This document shows positions 53,408 to 62,175 of a DNA stretch of 64,000 bases, one piece after another. Both the position numbers and the translations under genes were made by a program. The DNA is from Alteromonas_E sp965248545. Its GTDB lineage: Bacteria > Pseudomonadota > Gammaproteobacteria > Enterobacterales > Alteromonadaceae. Every line of letters begins with the position of its first letter. Position 1 is the first letter of the stretch. A model generated the notes under the pieces. It ran no database searches, was not told where the DNA came from, and was given only the letters and a program-made list of their open reading frames with translations. The stretch is from positions 930,001 through 994,000 of the forward strand of contig OZ252110.1 in NCBI GenBank assembly GCA_965248545.1. The letters are read 5' to 3'.

Positions 53408-54793
53408 CTATTTCTGTGCTTGATTCAACACGAAGGCAACTGCAGCGTCGCGATTGTGCTTAACATCTTCAGCATCATTTATAGCCTCAAAGTGCGGTTG
53501 TACGCCAGTTCTTTCCAGATTACCGTTTGGCCGAACCAAGCTGCGAGTAGCGACGAAACTGCGTAATTGAGAATGCGGTAGATTGAATAAATTGCCTTGT
53601 CCTGTTTGATTGGCGTAGCCGCCGGTAACCTCCCCAACAAGCGTGGCAAATTGATTGTCTTTGAGTGTGGTTGCCAGGACGATCGCGGCTGAATAGCTCG
53701 CTGGGCCAATCAGCAAATATGTTTCTCCAGTAAAGCGTGTTTGCTCGGATGCCGGCGATTTCCAATCCGTCCAGTCTTGCGATAACACTTCGCCCACTTG
53801 CCCCTTATAGTTAAACCACCCACGATTATCTGGGTTTAACTTTTCTCGGACGGCAGACACCAAACGAAACGGTTTGTCTGCTAAATGCTGGGCAAGATAA
53901 GTCACCGTGTCGGTATTGCCACCCGGATTATCACGGATATCAATGATGAGGGTTGCGATCTTGTTTGCGCGTATTTGCGCAAAACTATCATCAATGAAAT
54001 CCTCGAACTCGCTTGGGTCAATATCAAAATGTCCCAAATACAACATACCGACTCCTGTTTGAAGGACTTTGAAGTAATGTTCTGCGTCCTCGCGCTTTGA
54101 GGTTTCATTCCACTGCTGCTCAACATCCACCAATAAGGTTTCAACTATATTGTCGCGTTCGAGTACTAACTCGAAATCATTTTGCCAATCAAACACTGCC
54201 GTCAACATGCGGGCGAAACGGCGCGCGACAATCTGTTTACGCAAATACTCAGATTCACCACCAACAAACCGTTGCAAATGACTAAAAATGGTCTCTACCG
54301 ACTGCCCATTGACCGCGCGTAAGCGACTGCCTGCATATAGGGTTTGATTACCGGATGTGTACTGATGCTTGATCAGCACTTGCTCGTTCGGAGTCATGAC
54401 GATTTCAAATGGAAATCCTTTGGTACCGGCAGCTTCAGCTCGCTGTAACTCGGGATAAGGCCACAACATAAAGACATGTCCATCGTTAAAGAGATGGCTT
54501 ATCTGTCCAATTACGCGATAAAACTCACTGCGTACCATTGGCGTCTCGATCATAGTCTTGTAGTGCGCAGCAGCCTTTTCGATGGCCGCACGGTCAGCAT
54601 ATTGGCTGAGATCGGGATGACGCAGCCACACCCCATCGACAAAAGCGTCAATGTCTTCGTGCATTTGCGCAACGCTTAGCGGTCTATCCATCAGACTGGG
54701 GTCTTCCAAATCCGGAAATATTTCCATATGGCTTGCAGTGCAGCCGGTCAACAACAATAGCGGTAAAATTATTCGACTCAAAAACTGGGGCAT
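53408..54793 (-). CDS. Lipoprotein S41-family peptidase
   Basis: A 461-residue protein with a lipoprotein signal ending LLTGC (lipobox) and an S41 domain. The active serine is in GPASYSAAIVLAT, and LIIDIRDNPGGNTDTV is the conserved strand-turn; GEVTGGYANQTGQGNLFNLP replaces the Lys-containing loop, as in the tricorn-like/eukaryote-type S41 subgroup. It is the first gene of an operon with the response regulator, kinase and DUF3087 gene, suggesting a role in an envelope signal. The substrate is unknown. Confidence 0.85.
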   Translation of the reverse strand: MPQFLSRIILPLLLLTGCTASHMEIFPDLEDPSLMDRPLSVAQMHEDIDAFVDGVWLRHPDLSQYADRAAIEKAAAHYKTMIETPMVRSEFYRVIGQISHLFNDGHVFMLWPYPELQRAEAAGTKGFPFEIVMTPNEQVLIKHQYTSGNQTLYAGSRLRAVNGQSVETIFSHLQRFVGGESEYLRKQIVARRFARMLTAVFDWQNDFELVLERDNIVETLLVDVEQQWNETSKREDAEHYFKVLQTGVGMLYLGHFDIDPSEFEDFIDDSFAQIRANKIATLIIDIRDNPGGNTDTVTYLAQHLADKPFRLVSAVREKLNPDNRGWFNYKGQVGEVLSQDWTDWKSPASEQTRFTGETYLLIGPASYSAAIVLATTLKDNQFATLVGEVTGGYANQTGQGNLFNLPHSQLRSFVATRSLVRPNGNLERTGVQPHFEAINDAEDVKHNRDAAVAFVLNQAQK

Positions 54794-55034
54794 GAGAATG
54801 GCTCATTTGCATATTCGGTGTGGCAAGACTACCCAGTCGAATGTGAAGGTTTTGTCGTGATACCAATCTGCGCAGAATCTCCACATTGTCTACACCAACA
54901 TCGGTAGGACGCCTTCCTATACTCACTGCACATTCCATCCTCAACGAGAAGAAGATGCGCTTGTTGGGACTGAAACACTTGTGCTTTTTGCTCTGAAAGT
55001 AATTGGCTAAAATTAATTGTAGCGAGAATAAACT

Positions 55035-56855
55035 ATGAAAAAATCGTATCTAGCATTAACGATCGTGGTCGCGTCGGCCACCGCTTTATCCGCCTACGCC
55101 GCTATAGACCAGCACGTATCTACCGCTCATACCGAGCAACAATCCGAACAACAACAAACGCCACTGTCTGACAGTGGCAGTGTGGCCCGCCGGGGTACAA
55201 GAGTCGAGACGCGCTCACCGCAAGGAATCGATAACGACTTTGAATCTAGGCGCACAGATGCATTGAATAGGCCTGGTCGAGACGCGTTCGCGCCGCTGAT
55301 GCGCGGTGGTCGAGAGATCCGCTCATACGATGGTACAGGTAACAATCGCCGACGCCCTACATGGGGTTCGAGCTTTTCTCATCTTCAACGCCTTGCGCCC
55401 GCTCGCTATACCGACGGCGTAGCGAGCATGGCCGGAAGTGATCTTAAGAGCGCCCGAGAAATCAGTAACTTGTTGGTTTCACAAGCCGATGGAGAGAGCA
55501 TCGAAAATACCTTTAATACCAGCGATTTTTTATGGCAATGGGGACAATTTATTGACCACGATATTGGTTTGACAGACGGCAGCACCGCAGAGCAATACAA
55601 CATCCCCGTCCCACAAGGCGATGCTTTTTTTGACCCGCTAGCCACGGGTGATGTCGAGATCCCGTTTAGCCGTGCCATTTATGACCCAGATACCGGTACC
55701 GACCGACGCAATGTGCGCGAGCAGGAAAATGAGATCTCGAGCTGGATAGATGGCTCGATGATCTACGGCTCTTCTATTGAACGAAACCAAGCGTTGCGAG
55801 CCGGCCCCGACAGTCCATTTCTTGCCACCAGCGCGAATGATCTGCTGCCATTCAACGAAGACGCACTACCCAATGCCAATGGCTTCTTTAGCGATCCATC
55901 ACAGCTATTTCTCGCTGGCGACGTCAGGGCCAATGAACAAGCGGGACTCACGGCGATGCACACGTTGTGGGTCAGAGAACACAATCGCATTGCGTCAATG
56001 TTGCTTGAACAGCGGCCGGAAATGCCCATTGAGGATGTCTATGAGCTCACCCGTAGATTGGTAATCGCTGAGATACAAATCATCACTTACAACGAGTATC
56101 TCCCCGCTTTGTTGGGTGAAAATACCATGCCCCCTTATCGAGGTTACGACGAGCGCGTTAACCCCACCATTTATAACGAATTTTCTGCGGCGGCCTACCG
56201 CATAGGACACAGTGAGGTAAGTGATAATGTGCTCCGCATAAATGCTGATGGTAGTGCAGATAGCCAAGGCCACTTGAGCTTACGCGATGCATTCTTCAGT
56301 GCCCCGGCGCTTTTTCAAGAGCGTGATGACATCGATAGTATACTGCGTGGACTTGCCTCGCAGCGGCACCAAGCGATTGACACACAAGTCGTCAATAATT
56401 TGCGCAACTTCTTGTTTGGCGCGCCTGGTGCCGGTGGCTTTGACTTGGTTTCACTGAATATTCAACGTGGCCGCGATCATGGATTAAACACATACAATGG
56501 CACTCGTCGCGCGATGAACCTGCGACCCGTTCGCCGTTTTGCCGACATCACAGCCGATACCGCAGTGCAAACCAAGCTCTTTAATGCCTATGGCTCGGTT
56601 GACGACATTGAACTGTGGGTGGGAGGTCTATCTGAACAACCGCTGCTGGCCGCAGGTTCACAACTCGGCGAGCTTTTCACCGCCATCAATGTTAAACAGT
56701 TTGATCAGTTAAGAGCCGGCGACCGCTTTTGGTATCAACACTATTTGACCCCAGAGGAAATGGCTATTGTTCGAGGTATCACTTTAGCCAAGGTGATTCG
56801 CATGAATACGAGTATTGGCGATGAACTACAAGACAACGTGTTCTTCGTAAAGTGA
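55035..56855 (+). CDS. Exported animal-type haem peroxidase
   Basis: A 606-residue protein with a signal peptide (ALTIVVASATALSAYA) and an animal haem peroxidase domain: the distal His175 in WQWGQFIDHDIGL, the LWVREHNRIA motif near residue 315, the proximal His392 in YRIGHSEVSDN and NIQRGRDHGLNTYNGTRRAM. The family uses hydrogen peroxide to oxidise halides, phenols or proteins; bacterial members can be secreted and act in defence or matrix crosslinking. The N-terminal 50 residues are Gln/Ser-rich. It stands alone, divergent from the S41 gene and convergent with envC. Confidence 0.9.
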   Translation: MKKSYLALTIVVASATALSAYAAIDQHVSTAHTEQQSEQQQTPLSDSGSVARRGTRVETRSPQGIDNDFESRRTDALNRPGRDAFAPLMRGGREIRSYDGTGNNRRRPTWGSSFSHLQRLAPARYTDGVASMAGSDLKSAREISNLLVSQADGESIENTFNTSDFLWQWGQFIDHDIGLTDGSTAEQYNIPVPQGDAFFDPLATGDVEIPFSRAIYDPDTGTDRRNVREQENEISSWIDGSMIYGSSIERNQALRAGPDSPFLATSANDLLPFNEDALPNANGFFSDPSQLFLAGDVRANEQAGLTAMHTLWVREHNRIASMLLEQRPEMPIEDVYELTRRLVIAEIQIITYNEYLPALLGENTMPPYRGYDERVNPTIYNEFSAAAYRIGHSEVSDNVLRINADGSADSQGHLSLRDAFFSAPALFQERDDIDSILRGLASQRHQAIDTQVVNNLRNFLFGAPGAGGFDLVSLNIQRGRDHGLNTYNGTRRAMNLRPVRRFADITADTAVQTKLFNAYGSVDDIELWVGGLSEQPLLAAGSQLGELFTAINVKQFDQLRAGDRFWYQHYLTPEEMAIVRGITLAKVIRMNTSIGDELQDNVFFVK

Positions 56856-56868
56856 TGCTTAGCTCAGC

Positions 56869-58029
56869 CTAACGCCAGTCTAACCAGGCACTCGGATTTA
56901 ACGCTTTACCCTTGTGCCTGATTTCGAAGTAGAGGTTTGGACTCGCCTGACCGCCACTGCGGCCAACCAAGCCAATTGTCTGCCCGGCTACCACGGTATC
57001 GCCGGGCTGAGTCAATAACGCCTGACTATGCCCGTAAACGCTCATGTAGCCCTCACCATGATCCAGAATGGTCACCAAGCCGAATCCTTTTAACCAGTCC
57101 GCATACAAGACACGGCCCTGATACACTGCTTGTATGGGGCTACCTTCACTACCTTCAATGATCACGCCGGTCCAGCGAACCTGACCTTGACGCCGATCGC
57201 CAAACAGGCGACGAAAACGCCCCTCTGCGGGCATGTCTAATCGACCTTTAACGCTGGTCAACCCGTCCAGTGTTGTGGGCTGGCGTTGAGCGGCTAATCG
57301 CGCTTGTTCAATCGCGCGCTTCAACGCCTCAGCACTTGCCTCGAGTTGTTCAATCCGGTCAGCGTCCGTTCGAATACTTCGGCTGAGTGCAGTTAGCGTT
57401 GACTCACGCTGTTGTTGCTGTGACGTCAGCTCTTGTTGTTGTTCCTGTTGCTGTTCTAACAGCTCATTTAACTCGGAAATTGTGTCAGCCAGTTCACGTT
57501 TGATCGACTCAAGGGTTTCGATATGCTGCCTAAACCCCTCGATGGAAGTACGGCGGGCTCGACTGATGTATTGATAATAACTGAGGACTCGTTCGAATTT
57601 TGCCGCATTTTGCTGATTGAGCAGCATCTTAGCGTAATCGTAATTGCCTGCCAGAAAGGCACTTTTAATCTGCGCCGCTAACTGGGTCTGCTGTTGGGCT
57701 ATTTTGTTTTCCACATCCGTTTGTTGCTGAATCAGCGATTGCTGTTGAGCACGATTCTCACGCAGTGATTGGTCGGTTTTAGACAAGGCTCTCGTCGCCC
57801 TTGATATAGCGACTTCCGCTTGTTCTAGTTGGCGCTCAAGGCGTTCAGCTTGTGCTTGTTTTTCTTCGAGTTGCGCTTGTGTTCGTTGGATTTGCTGCTC
57901 AATTTGTTCGAGCTCTTTTTCATCCTGCTGCGCGTGGACGTGGGTAAACATTACACCGACCAGAAAAACACTGGTCATCAATCCCACATTTTTGAAGGTG
58001 TTACCCAAAGCAGTTCTCAATGAAATCAA
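56869..58029 (-). CDS. envC: Murein hydrolase activator EnvC
   Basis: A 386-residue exported protein: signal peptide (GLMTSVFLVGVMFTHVHA), a long coiled coil (residues about 35-260, for example QLEEKQAQAERLERQLEQAE) and a C-terminal LytM (M23) domain. The zinc-binding His and Asp of active LytM enzymes are missing (WTGVIIEGSEGSPIQAV where HxGxD would be), as in EnvC, which activates the amidases AmiA and AmiB at the division site. The order gpmI-envC on one strand is as in Escherichia coli, but yibQ does not follow it here. Confidence 0.92.
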   Translation of the reverse strand: MISLRTALGNTFKNVGLMTSVFLVGVMFTHVHAQQDEKELEQIEQQIQRTQAQLEEKQAQAERLERQLEQAEVAISRATRALSKTDQSLRENRAQQQSLIQQQTDVENKIAQQQTQLAAQIKSAFLAGNYDYAKMLLNQQNAAKFERVLSYYQYISRARRTSIEGFRQHIETLESIKRELADTISELNELLEQQQEQQQELTSQQQQRESTLTALSRSIRTDADRIEQLEASAEALKRAIEQARLAAQRQPTTLDGLTSVKGRLDMPAEGRFRRLFGDRRQGQVRWTGVIIEGSEGSPIQAVYQGRVLYADWLKGFGLVTILDHGEGYMSVYGHSQALLTQPGDTVVAGQTIGLVGRSGGQASPNLYFEIRHKGKALNPSAWLDWR

Positions 58030-58094
58030 CGGTAAATGCGTTCCATTCGCTTAACTAAGTTAGTTCGACCTAGTCTAACTAACTTACCGACAAC

Positions 58095-58125
58095 AAAAAA
58101 GGTCGCTCGGCGTCGCCGAACAACC
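58095..58125 (-). terminator. Terminator of gpmI
   Basis: On the minus strand a ten-base stem (GGTTGTTCGG with CCGAGCGACC, including G-T pairs) with a CGACG loop is followed by six T, fourteen bases after the gpmI stop. Confidence 0.8.
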
Positions 58126-58138
58126 AGTCATTGAGCTT

Positions 58139-59683
58139 TTAAGCAACCGTCACTATCGGTTTACCGGTCATTTCGGCGGGTTGTGGCATACCCAGCAAAT
58201 GTAACATCGTAGGTGCGACATCACTCAACGTCCCACCTTGGCGCACTGTTGCATCACGCCCGAAATAAATAAAAGGCACTGGTTCACTAGTGTGGGCTGT
58301 ATGCGCTTGGCCGGAAACGTGGTCGACCATTTGCTCAGCATTACCATGGTCGGCGGTGATCAAACATTCGCCACCGTGTTCATCGAGTGCCTTGACGATT
58401 CGACCAATCGCAGTGTCGACCGCTTCGCATGCTTTCACGGCGGCTGCGAAGTTACCCGTATGTCCGACCATGTCGCCATTAGGAAAATTACATACAATGA
58501 CATCAAATTCACCGGACTCAATCGCCGCCACCAATTCGTCGGTCAATTTCACCGAGTTCATTTCAGGCTGAAGGTCATATGTGGCAACATCTGGGGATGG
58601 AATGAGTACACGCTTCTCCCCTTCAAATTCGTCTTCCTTACCCCCACTATAGAAAAACGTTACGTGTGCATATTTTTCCGTCTCTGAAATGCGCAATTGT
58701 GTTTTATCATTCTTGGCCAACCACTCACCCATGACATTGACCAAATCTTCGGAAGGAAATGCGATATCAGACGCAATGTCAGCAGCATATTCAGTTAATG
58801 AAACAAAACTACTTAGCACTGGTGTTTTGGCGCGGGTGAATCCTTCGAAATCCTGGTCGATGAACGCATGGCTTAACTCCCGCGCTCGATCAGCCCGGAA
58901 GTTCATAAATATAACAGTGTCGCTATCGTTAATTGTGGCGCCAGTACCAATAATCGTGGGTTTGACGAACTCGTCGTTTTCGTCTCTAGCATAGGCACTT
59001 TGCAAGCCTTCAACGGCGGTTTCTGCACGGAATTCGCCAGTACCCTTGGTCAATAGATCGTAGGCTTGTTGAACCCGCTCCCAACGGTTGTCGCGATCCA
59101 TTGCGTAATAACGCCCGACTAGGCTAGCCGTGGCGCCAACACCCAATTCGGCGAACAATGCATCAGCTTTCTCAAGGCTTGCTTGTGCGCTGCGCGGTGG
59201 CGTGTCCCGACCATCTAAAAACGCGTGCAGATATATTTGCTTCGCTCCGCGTTGTGCGGCCATTTTGATTGCGGCGAATATATGCTCTTCATGGCTGTGC
59301 ACCCCACCTGGAGAAAATAGCCCCATGATATGAACCGCAGCGTTGCTCGCAACAGCAGAATCAATCCCGTTCCCCAAAACTGGATTAGAAAAGAAATCTC
59401 CGTCTGCGATTGCTTTACTTACCTTGGTGTAATCTTGATACACCACGCGTCCAGCACCCAAGTTGACGTGCCCTACTTCACTGTTTCCCATCTGGCCGTC
59501 CGGTAACCCGACGTCGAGTCCTGAGCCAGAGATAAGTGTATTGGGATATTCAGCCATTAACCGATCGAGATTCGGCGTATTGGCATGGGCGATAGCATTG
59601 TTGTCGGTATCTTCACGATATCCCCAACCATCAAGGATCAGTAACGCTAGCGTCTTTTTACGGTGAGAGTTGGTTTGTTGCAT
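58139..59683 (-). CDS. gpmI: 2,3-bisphosphoglycerate-independent phosphoglycerate mutase
   Basis: A 514-residue glycolytic enzyme interconverting 3- and 2-phosphoglycerate with two manganese ions. Motifs are ALLILDGWGYRED, the phospho-Ser region GNSEVGHVNLGAGR, FLDGRDTPP, GRYYAMDRDNRWERV, MNFRADRARELS and the C-terminal CNFPNGDMVGHTGN and ADHGNAEQM. Its length is normal. It is divergent from the yibN-grxC-secB-gpsA operon across 59684-59906 and precedes envC on the same strand. Confidence 0.97.
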   Translation of the reverse strand: MQQTNSHRKKTLALLILDGWGYREDTDNNAIAHANTPNLDRLMAEYPNTLISGSGLDVGLPDGQMGNSEVGHVNLGAGRVVYQDYTKVSKAIADGDFFSNPVLGNGIDSAVASNAAVHIMGLFSPGGVHSHEEHIFAAIKMAAQRGAKQIYLHAFLDGRDTPPRSAQASLEKADALFAELGVGATASLVGRYYAMDRDNRWERVQQAYDLLTKGTGEFRAETAVEGLQSAYARDENDEFVKPTIIGTGATINDSDTVIFMNFRADRARELSHAFIDQDFEGFTRAKTPVLSSFVSLTEYAADIASDIAFPSEDLVNVMGEWLAKNDKTQLRISETEKYAHVTFFYSGGKEDEFEGEKRVLIPSPDVATYDLQPEMNSVKLTDELVAAIESGEFDVIVCNFPNGDMVGHTGNFAAAVKACEAVDTAIGRIVKALDEHGGECLITADHGNAEQMVDHVSGQAHTAHTSEPVPFIYFGRDATVRQGGTLSDVAPTMLHLLGMPQPAEMTGKPIVTVA

Positions 59684-59906
59684 GATTTCCTCAAGCCTGA
59701 GAGCGAAAAATGTAATTTTATTTCAGTTTGTGAGAGAAAAATACCAGTTTGCCGGTCTTTAGCAAACAGAAATGCTATTTCGATTCGTTTCCTGCTAGAA
59801 CCAGATTGCATAGTGCGCGCGTATTGTATGCAGATCGCTTTCAATAATGTGAATTTTCTATATACTTTGCGATCTTTTTTGCAGCAGTTAAAAGGGCACA
59901 ATATTC

Positions 59907-60332
59907 ATGGAACAACTCATTGAGTTTGCCGGCAACAACTTTATCCTCTCGGCTATCTGGGTTGGCTTGGTTGTTTGGTTGTTATACAGCTTTGTAAATT
60001 CTGCATTTTCTCCGATCAAAGAGCTCGGAACTCACGATGCAACTTTACAGATCAACAAGCAAGATGCGGTCGTTCTCGATATTCGTCCACCTGCTGAGTT
60101 TAAAAAAGGTCATATTTTGGGGGCTCGACAGCTCAAACCTGAAGAAATTCGCGAAGCTAAGTTTACAAAACTTGAAAAGCATAAAGGCAAACCCATTATT
60201 GTCACTTGTGCAATGGGACATAGCGCACGCAAAACAGCGATGCAACTTGCCAAAGCAGGTTTTCCAGAGGTCTCTGTACTCAAAGGCGGCATGAACGCTT
60301 GGTCTGGTGCAGGTCTACCTGTAAGCCAATAA
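59907..60332 (+). CDS. yibN: Membrane-anchored rhodanese-like protein (YibN)
   Basis: A 141-residue protein with one N-terminal helix (ILSAIWVGLVVWLLYSFV) and a cytoplasmic rhodanese domain with DAVVLDIRPPAEFKKGHILGA-type motif, here VLDIRPPAEFKKGHI, and the active Cys101 in IVTCAMGHSARK. The family moves sulfane sulfur; the role of YibN is unsettled. It begins the yibN-grxC-secB-gpsA operon, in the order of Escherichia coli. Confidence 0.92.
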   Translation: MEQLIEFAGNNFILSAIWVGLVVWLLYSFVNSAFSPIKELGTHDATLQINKQDAVVLDIRPPAEFKKGHILGARQLKPEEIREAKFTKLEKHKGKPIIVTCAMGHSARKTAMQLAKAGFPEVSVLKGGMNAWSGAGLPVSQ

Positions 60333-60347
60333 TTTAGGAGTTTTACA

Positions 60348-60608
60348 ATGAGTAAAGTCGAACTATATACAAAAGGTTACTGCCCATATTGCCGTCGTGC
60401 TAAAGCACTACTGAGTGATAAAGGCGTGGAATTTACTGAGTATCCCATTGACGAACAACCGGAACTTCGCGACGAGATGATCGAACGCGCGAATGGTGGT
60501 CACACCGTACCGCAGATCTTCATCAACAATCAGCACATCGGTGGATGTGATGACATGGTCGCGCTAGATTCCAAAGGTAAATTGGATCCGCTCCTCGCAG
60601 CGGAATAA
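60348..60608 (+). CDS. grxC: Glutaredoxin 3
   Basis: An 86-residue dithiol glutaredoxin with the Cys12-Pro-Tyr-Cys15 active site in KGYCPYCRRAK, the cis-proline TVPQIFIN and the glutathione-binding GGCDDMVAL motif. It reduces disulfides and glutathione mixed disulfides in the cytoplasm. It lies 15 bases after yibN and 24 before secB. Confidence 0.96.
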   Translation: MSKVELYTKGYCPYCRRAKALLSDKGVEFTEYPIDEQPELRDEMIERANGGHTVPQIFINNQHIGGCDDMVALDSKGKLDPLLAAE

Positions 60609-60632
60609 TACAGAAACAATACAGGCAGTATC

Positions 60633-61157
60633 ATGGCAGACGAACAGCAAGCAAACGGTGCAGCAGCACCAGAACAAGGTCAAGCACCTGCGCAAGCACC
60701 TTCATTGAATATTCAGCGTATCTACACGAAAGATATTTCATTTGAAACGCCAAATTCACCGGGTATCTTCACTAAAGAGTGGAAGCCTGAAATCAAACTC
60801 GATCTTGACACTCGCACGGGTCAAATCGATGAGCACAATTATGAAGTAGTCCTGGCTGTTACCGTTACTGCGAGTATCGGTGAAGAAACGGCATTTTTGT
60901 GTGAAGTTCAACAAGCAGGTCTATTCACGCTAGGTGAAATGCCTGATGCGAACAAGGCACACATGCTAGGTTCATACTGCCCGAACATGTTATTCCCGTA
61001 TGCACGTGAGGCAATTTCTAACCTGGTTAATCGTGGAACTTTCCCTCCACTAAACTTGGCGCCGGTTAACTTTGACGCGATTTTTGCTGCATATATGCAA
61101 AAACGTGCGCAAGACCAACAGGCACAAGGCGACCAACCACAAACGCCTAACGCCTAA
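60633..61157 (+). CDS. secB: Protein-export chaperone SecB
   Basis: A 174-residue tetrameric chaperone that holds preproteins unfolded for SecA. The family blocks are visible: LNIQRIYTKDISFETPNSPGIF-type start, here IQRIYTKDISFETPNSP, EVVLAVTVTA, CEVQQAGLFTLG, LGSYCPNMLFPYAREAISNLV and GTFPPLNLAPVNFDAIFAAY. The N-terminal and C-terminal tails are Gln/Pro/Ala-rich. Its stop shares one base with the gpsA start. Confidence 0.97.
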   Translation: MADEQQANGAAAPEQGQAPAQAPSLNIQRIYTKDISFETPNSPGIFTKEWKPEIKLDLDTRTGQIDEHNYEVVLAVTVTASIGEETAFLCEVQQAGLFTLGEMPDANKAHMLGSYCPNMLFPYAREAISNLVNRGTFPPLNLAPVNFDAIFAAYMQKRAQDQQAQGDQPQTPNA

Positions 61158-62158
61158 TGTCATTGTCGCCAGTCACCGTGCTCGGCGCGGGTTCCTATGG
61201 AACAGCACTCGCTTTTTGTCTGGCGCGCAATGGGGTTGATACCTACTTGTGGGGTCGCAACGCGGCCCACATGCACGCCCTAGCAGAGGACCGACAGAAC
61301 GCGCGTTATCTGCCCGGCGCTACATTCCCAGAAAAACTTCATGTGTGTGCTGAGTTCAATACGGCAATTCAGCAAAGCACAGATATTCTAGTTGTTGTTC
61401 CCAGTCACGCATTTCGTCAGACCCTTGAACAGCTTGCTCCACAGCTCACCAGTAAGCATCGGATCATCTGGGCTACAAAAGGTCTAGAGCCAGGCACAGG
61501 ACGTCTGTTAAAAGAAGTTGCCGAAGAAATTTTAGGTAGTGACCGTCCGCTAGCGGTTTTAAGCGGGCCAACGTTTGCGAAAGAAATGGTCGCAGGGTTA
61601 CCTACCGCAATTTCACTATCAGCTACCGAGTCAGACCTTGCGCGTTCATTCGCGGAAAAACTGCATTGTGCTAAGTCGTTCCGCGTGTATCAAAACGAGG
61701 ATTTGATTGGTGTACAACTGGGTGGTGCGGTAAAAAACGTCATCGCTATTGGTGCCGGTTTAGCTGACGGACTTGGCTTTGGCGCCAATGCCCGTACTGC
61801 ACTGATAACGCGAGGTTTAGCGGAATTAACCCGCTTGGGCATCAAGCTTGGCGCACAGCCAGAAACCTTCATGGGTATGGCTGGCCTGGGCGATTTAGTC
61901 CTTACGTGTACTGACAACCAGTCCCGAAATCGTCGGTTTGGGATCGCTTTAGGTCAAGGCAAATCCGTTGAAGACGCTATGTCGAGTATTGGCCAAGTAG
62001 TAGAGGGATACCGCAACACGGAAGAAGTGCACATTCTCGCGGAACGTGTTGGCGTAGAAATGCCTATCAGTGAACAAATCTATGCCGTGTTATATCAAGG
62101 CAAAACAGCCAAGGATGCGGCACTTACACTACTTGGCCGCGACCCCAAATCTGAGTAA
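61157..62158 (+). CDS. gpsA: Glycerol-3-phosphate dehydrogenase [NAD(P)+]
   Basis: A 333-residue enzyme making sn-glycerol-3-phosphate from dihydroxyacetone phosphate for phospholipid synthesis. The Rossmann motif GAGSYGTALAFCLARNG, LSGPTFAKEMVAGLPTA, the catalytic lysine in LGGAVKNVIAIGAGL, and FMGMAGLGDLVLTCTDNQSRNRRFG are all present. It ends the yibN-grxC-secB-gpsA operon. A perfect hairpin embraces its stop codon. Confidence 0.97.
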   Translation: MSLSPVTVLGAGSYGTALAFCLARNGVDTYLWGRNAAHMHALAEDRQNARYLPGATFPEKLHVCAEFNTAIQQSTDILVVVPSHAFRQTLEQLAPQLTSKHRIIWATKGLEPGTGRLLKEVAEEILGSDRPLAVLSGPTFAKEMVAGLPTAISLSATESDLARSFAEKLHCAKSFRVYQNEDLIGVQLGGAVKNVIAIGAGLADGLGFGANARTALITRGLAELTRLGIKLGAQPETFMGMAGLGDLVLTCTDNQSRNRRFGIALGQGKSVEDAMSSIGQVVEGYRNTEEVHILAERVGVEMPISEQIYAVLYQGKTAKDAALTLLGRDPKSE

Positions 62159-62175
62159 CGCAGTAGCGTTACTCA
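62152..62175. terminator. Perfect hairpin between convergent genes
   Basis: A ten-base stem (TGAGTAACGC with GCGTTACTCA) and an AGTA loop spans the gpsA stop and the stop of the facing gene. It lacks a T run, but its position suits a bidirectional transcription barrier. Confidence 0.6.

Noticed and set aside
56869..58029. An active LytM endopeptidase
   Set aside because: The zinc ligands are replaced, and the coiled coil plus gene order identify the activator EnvC.
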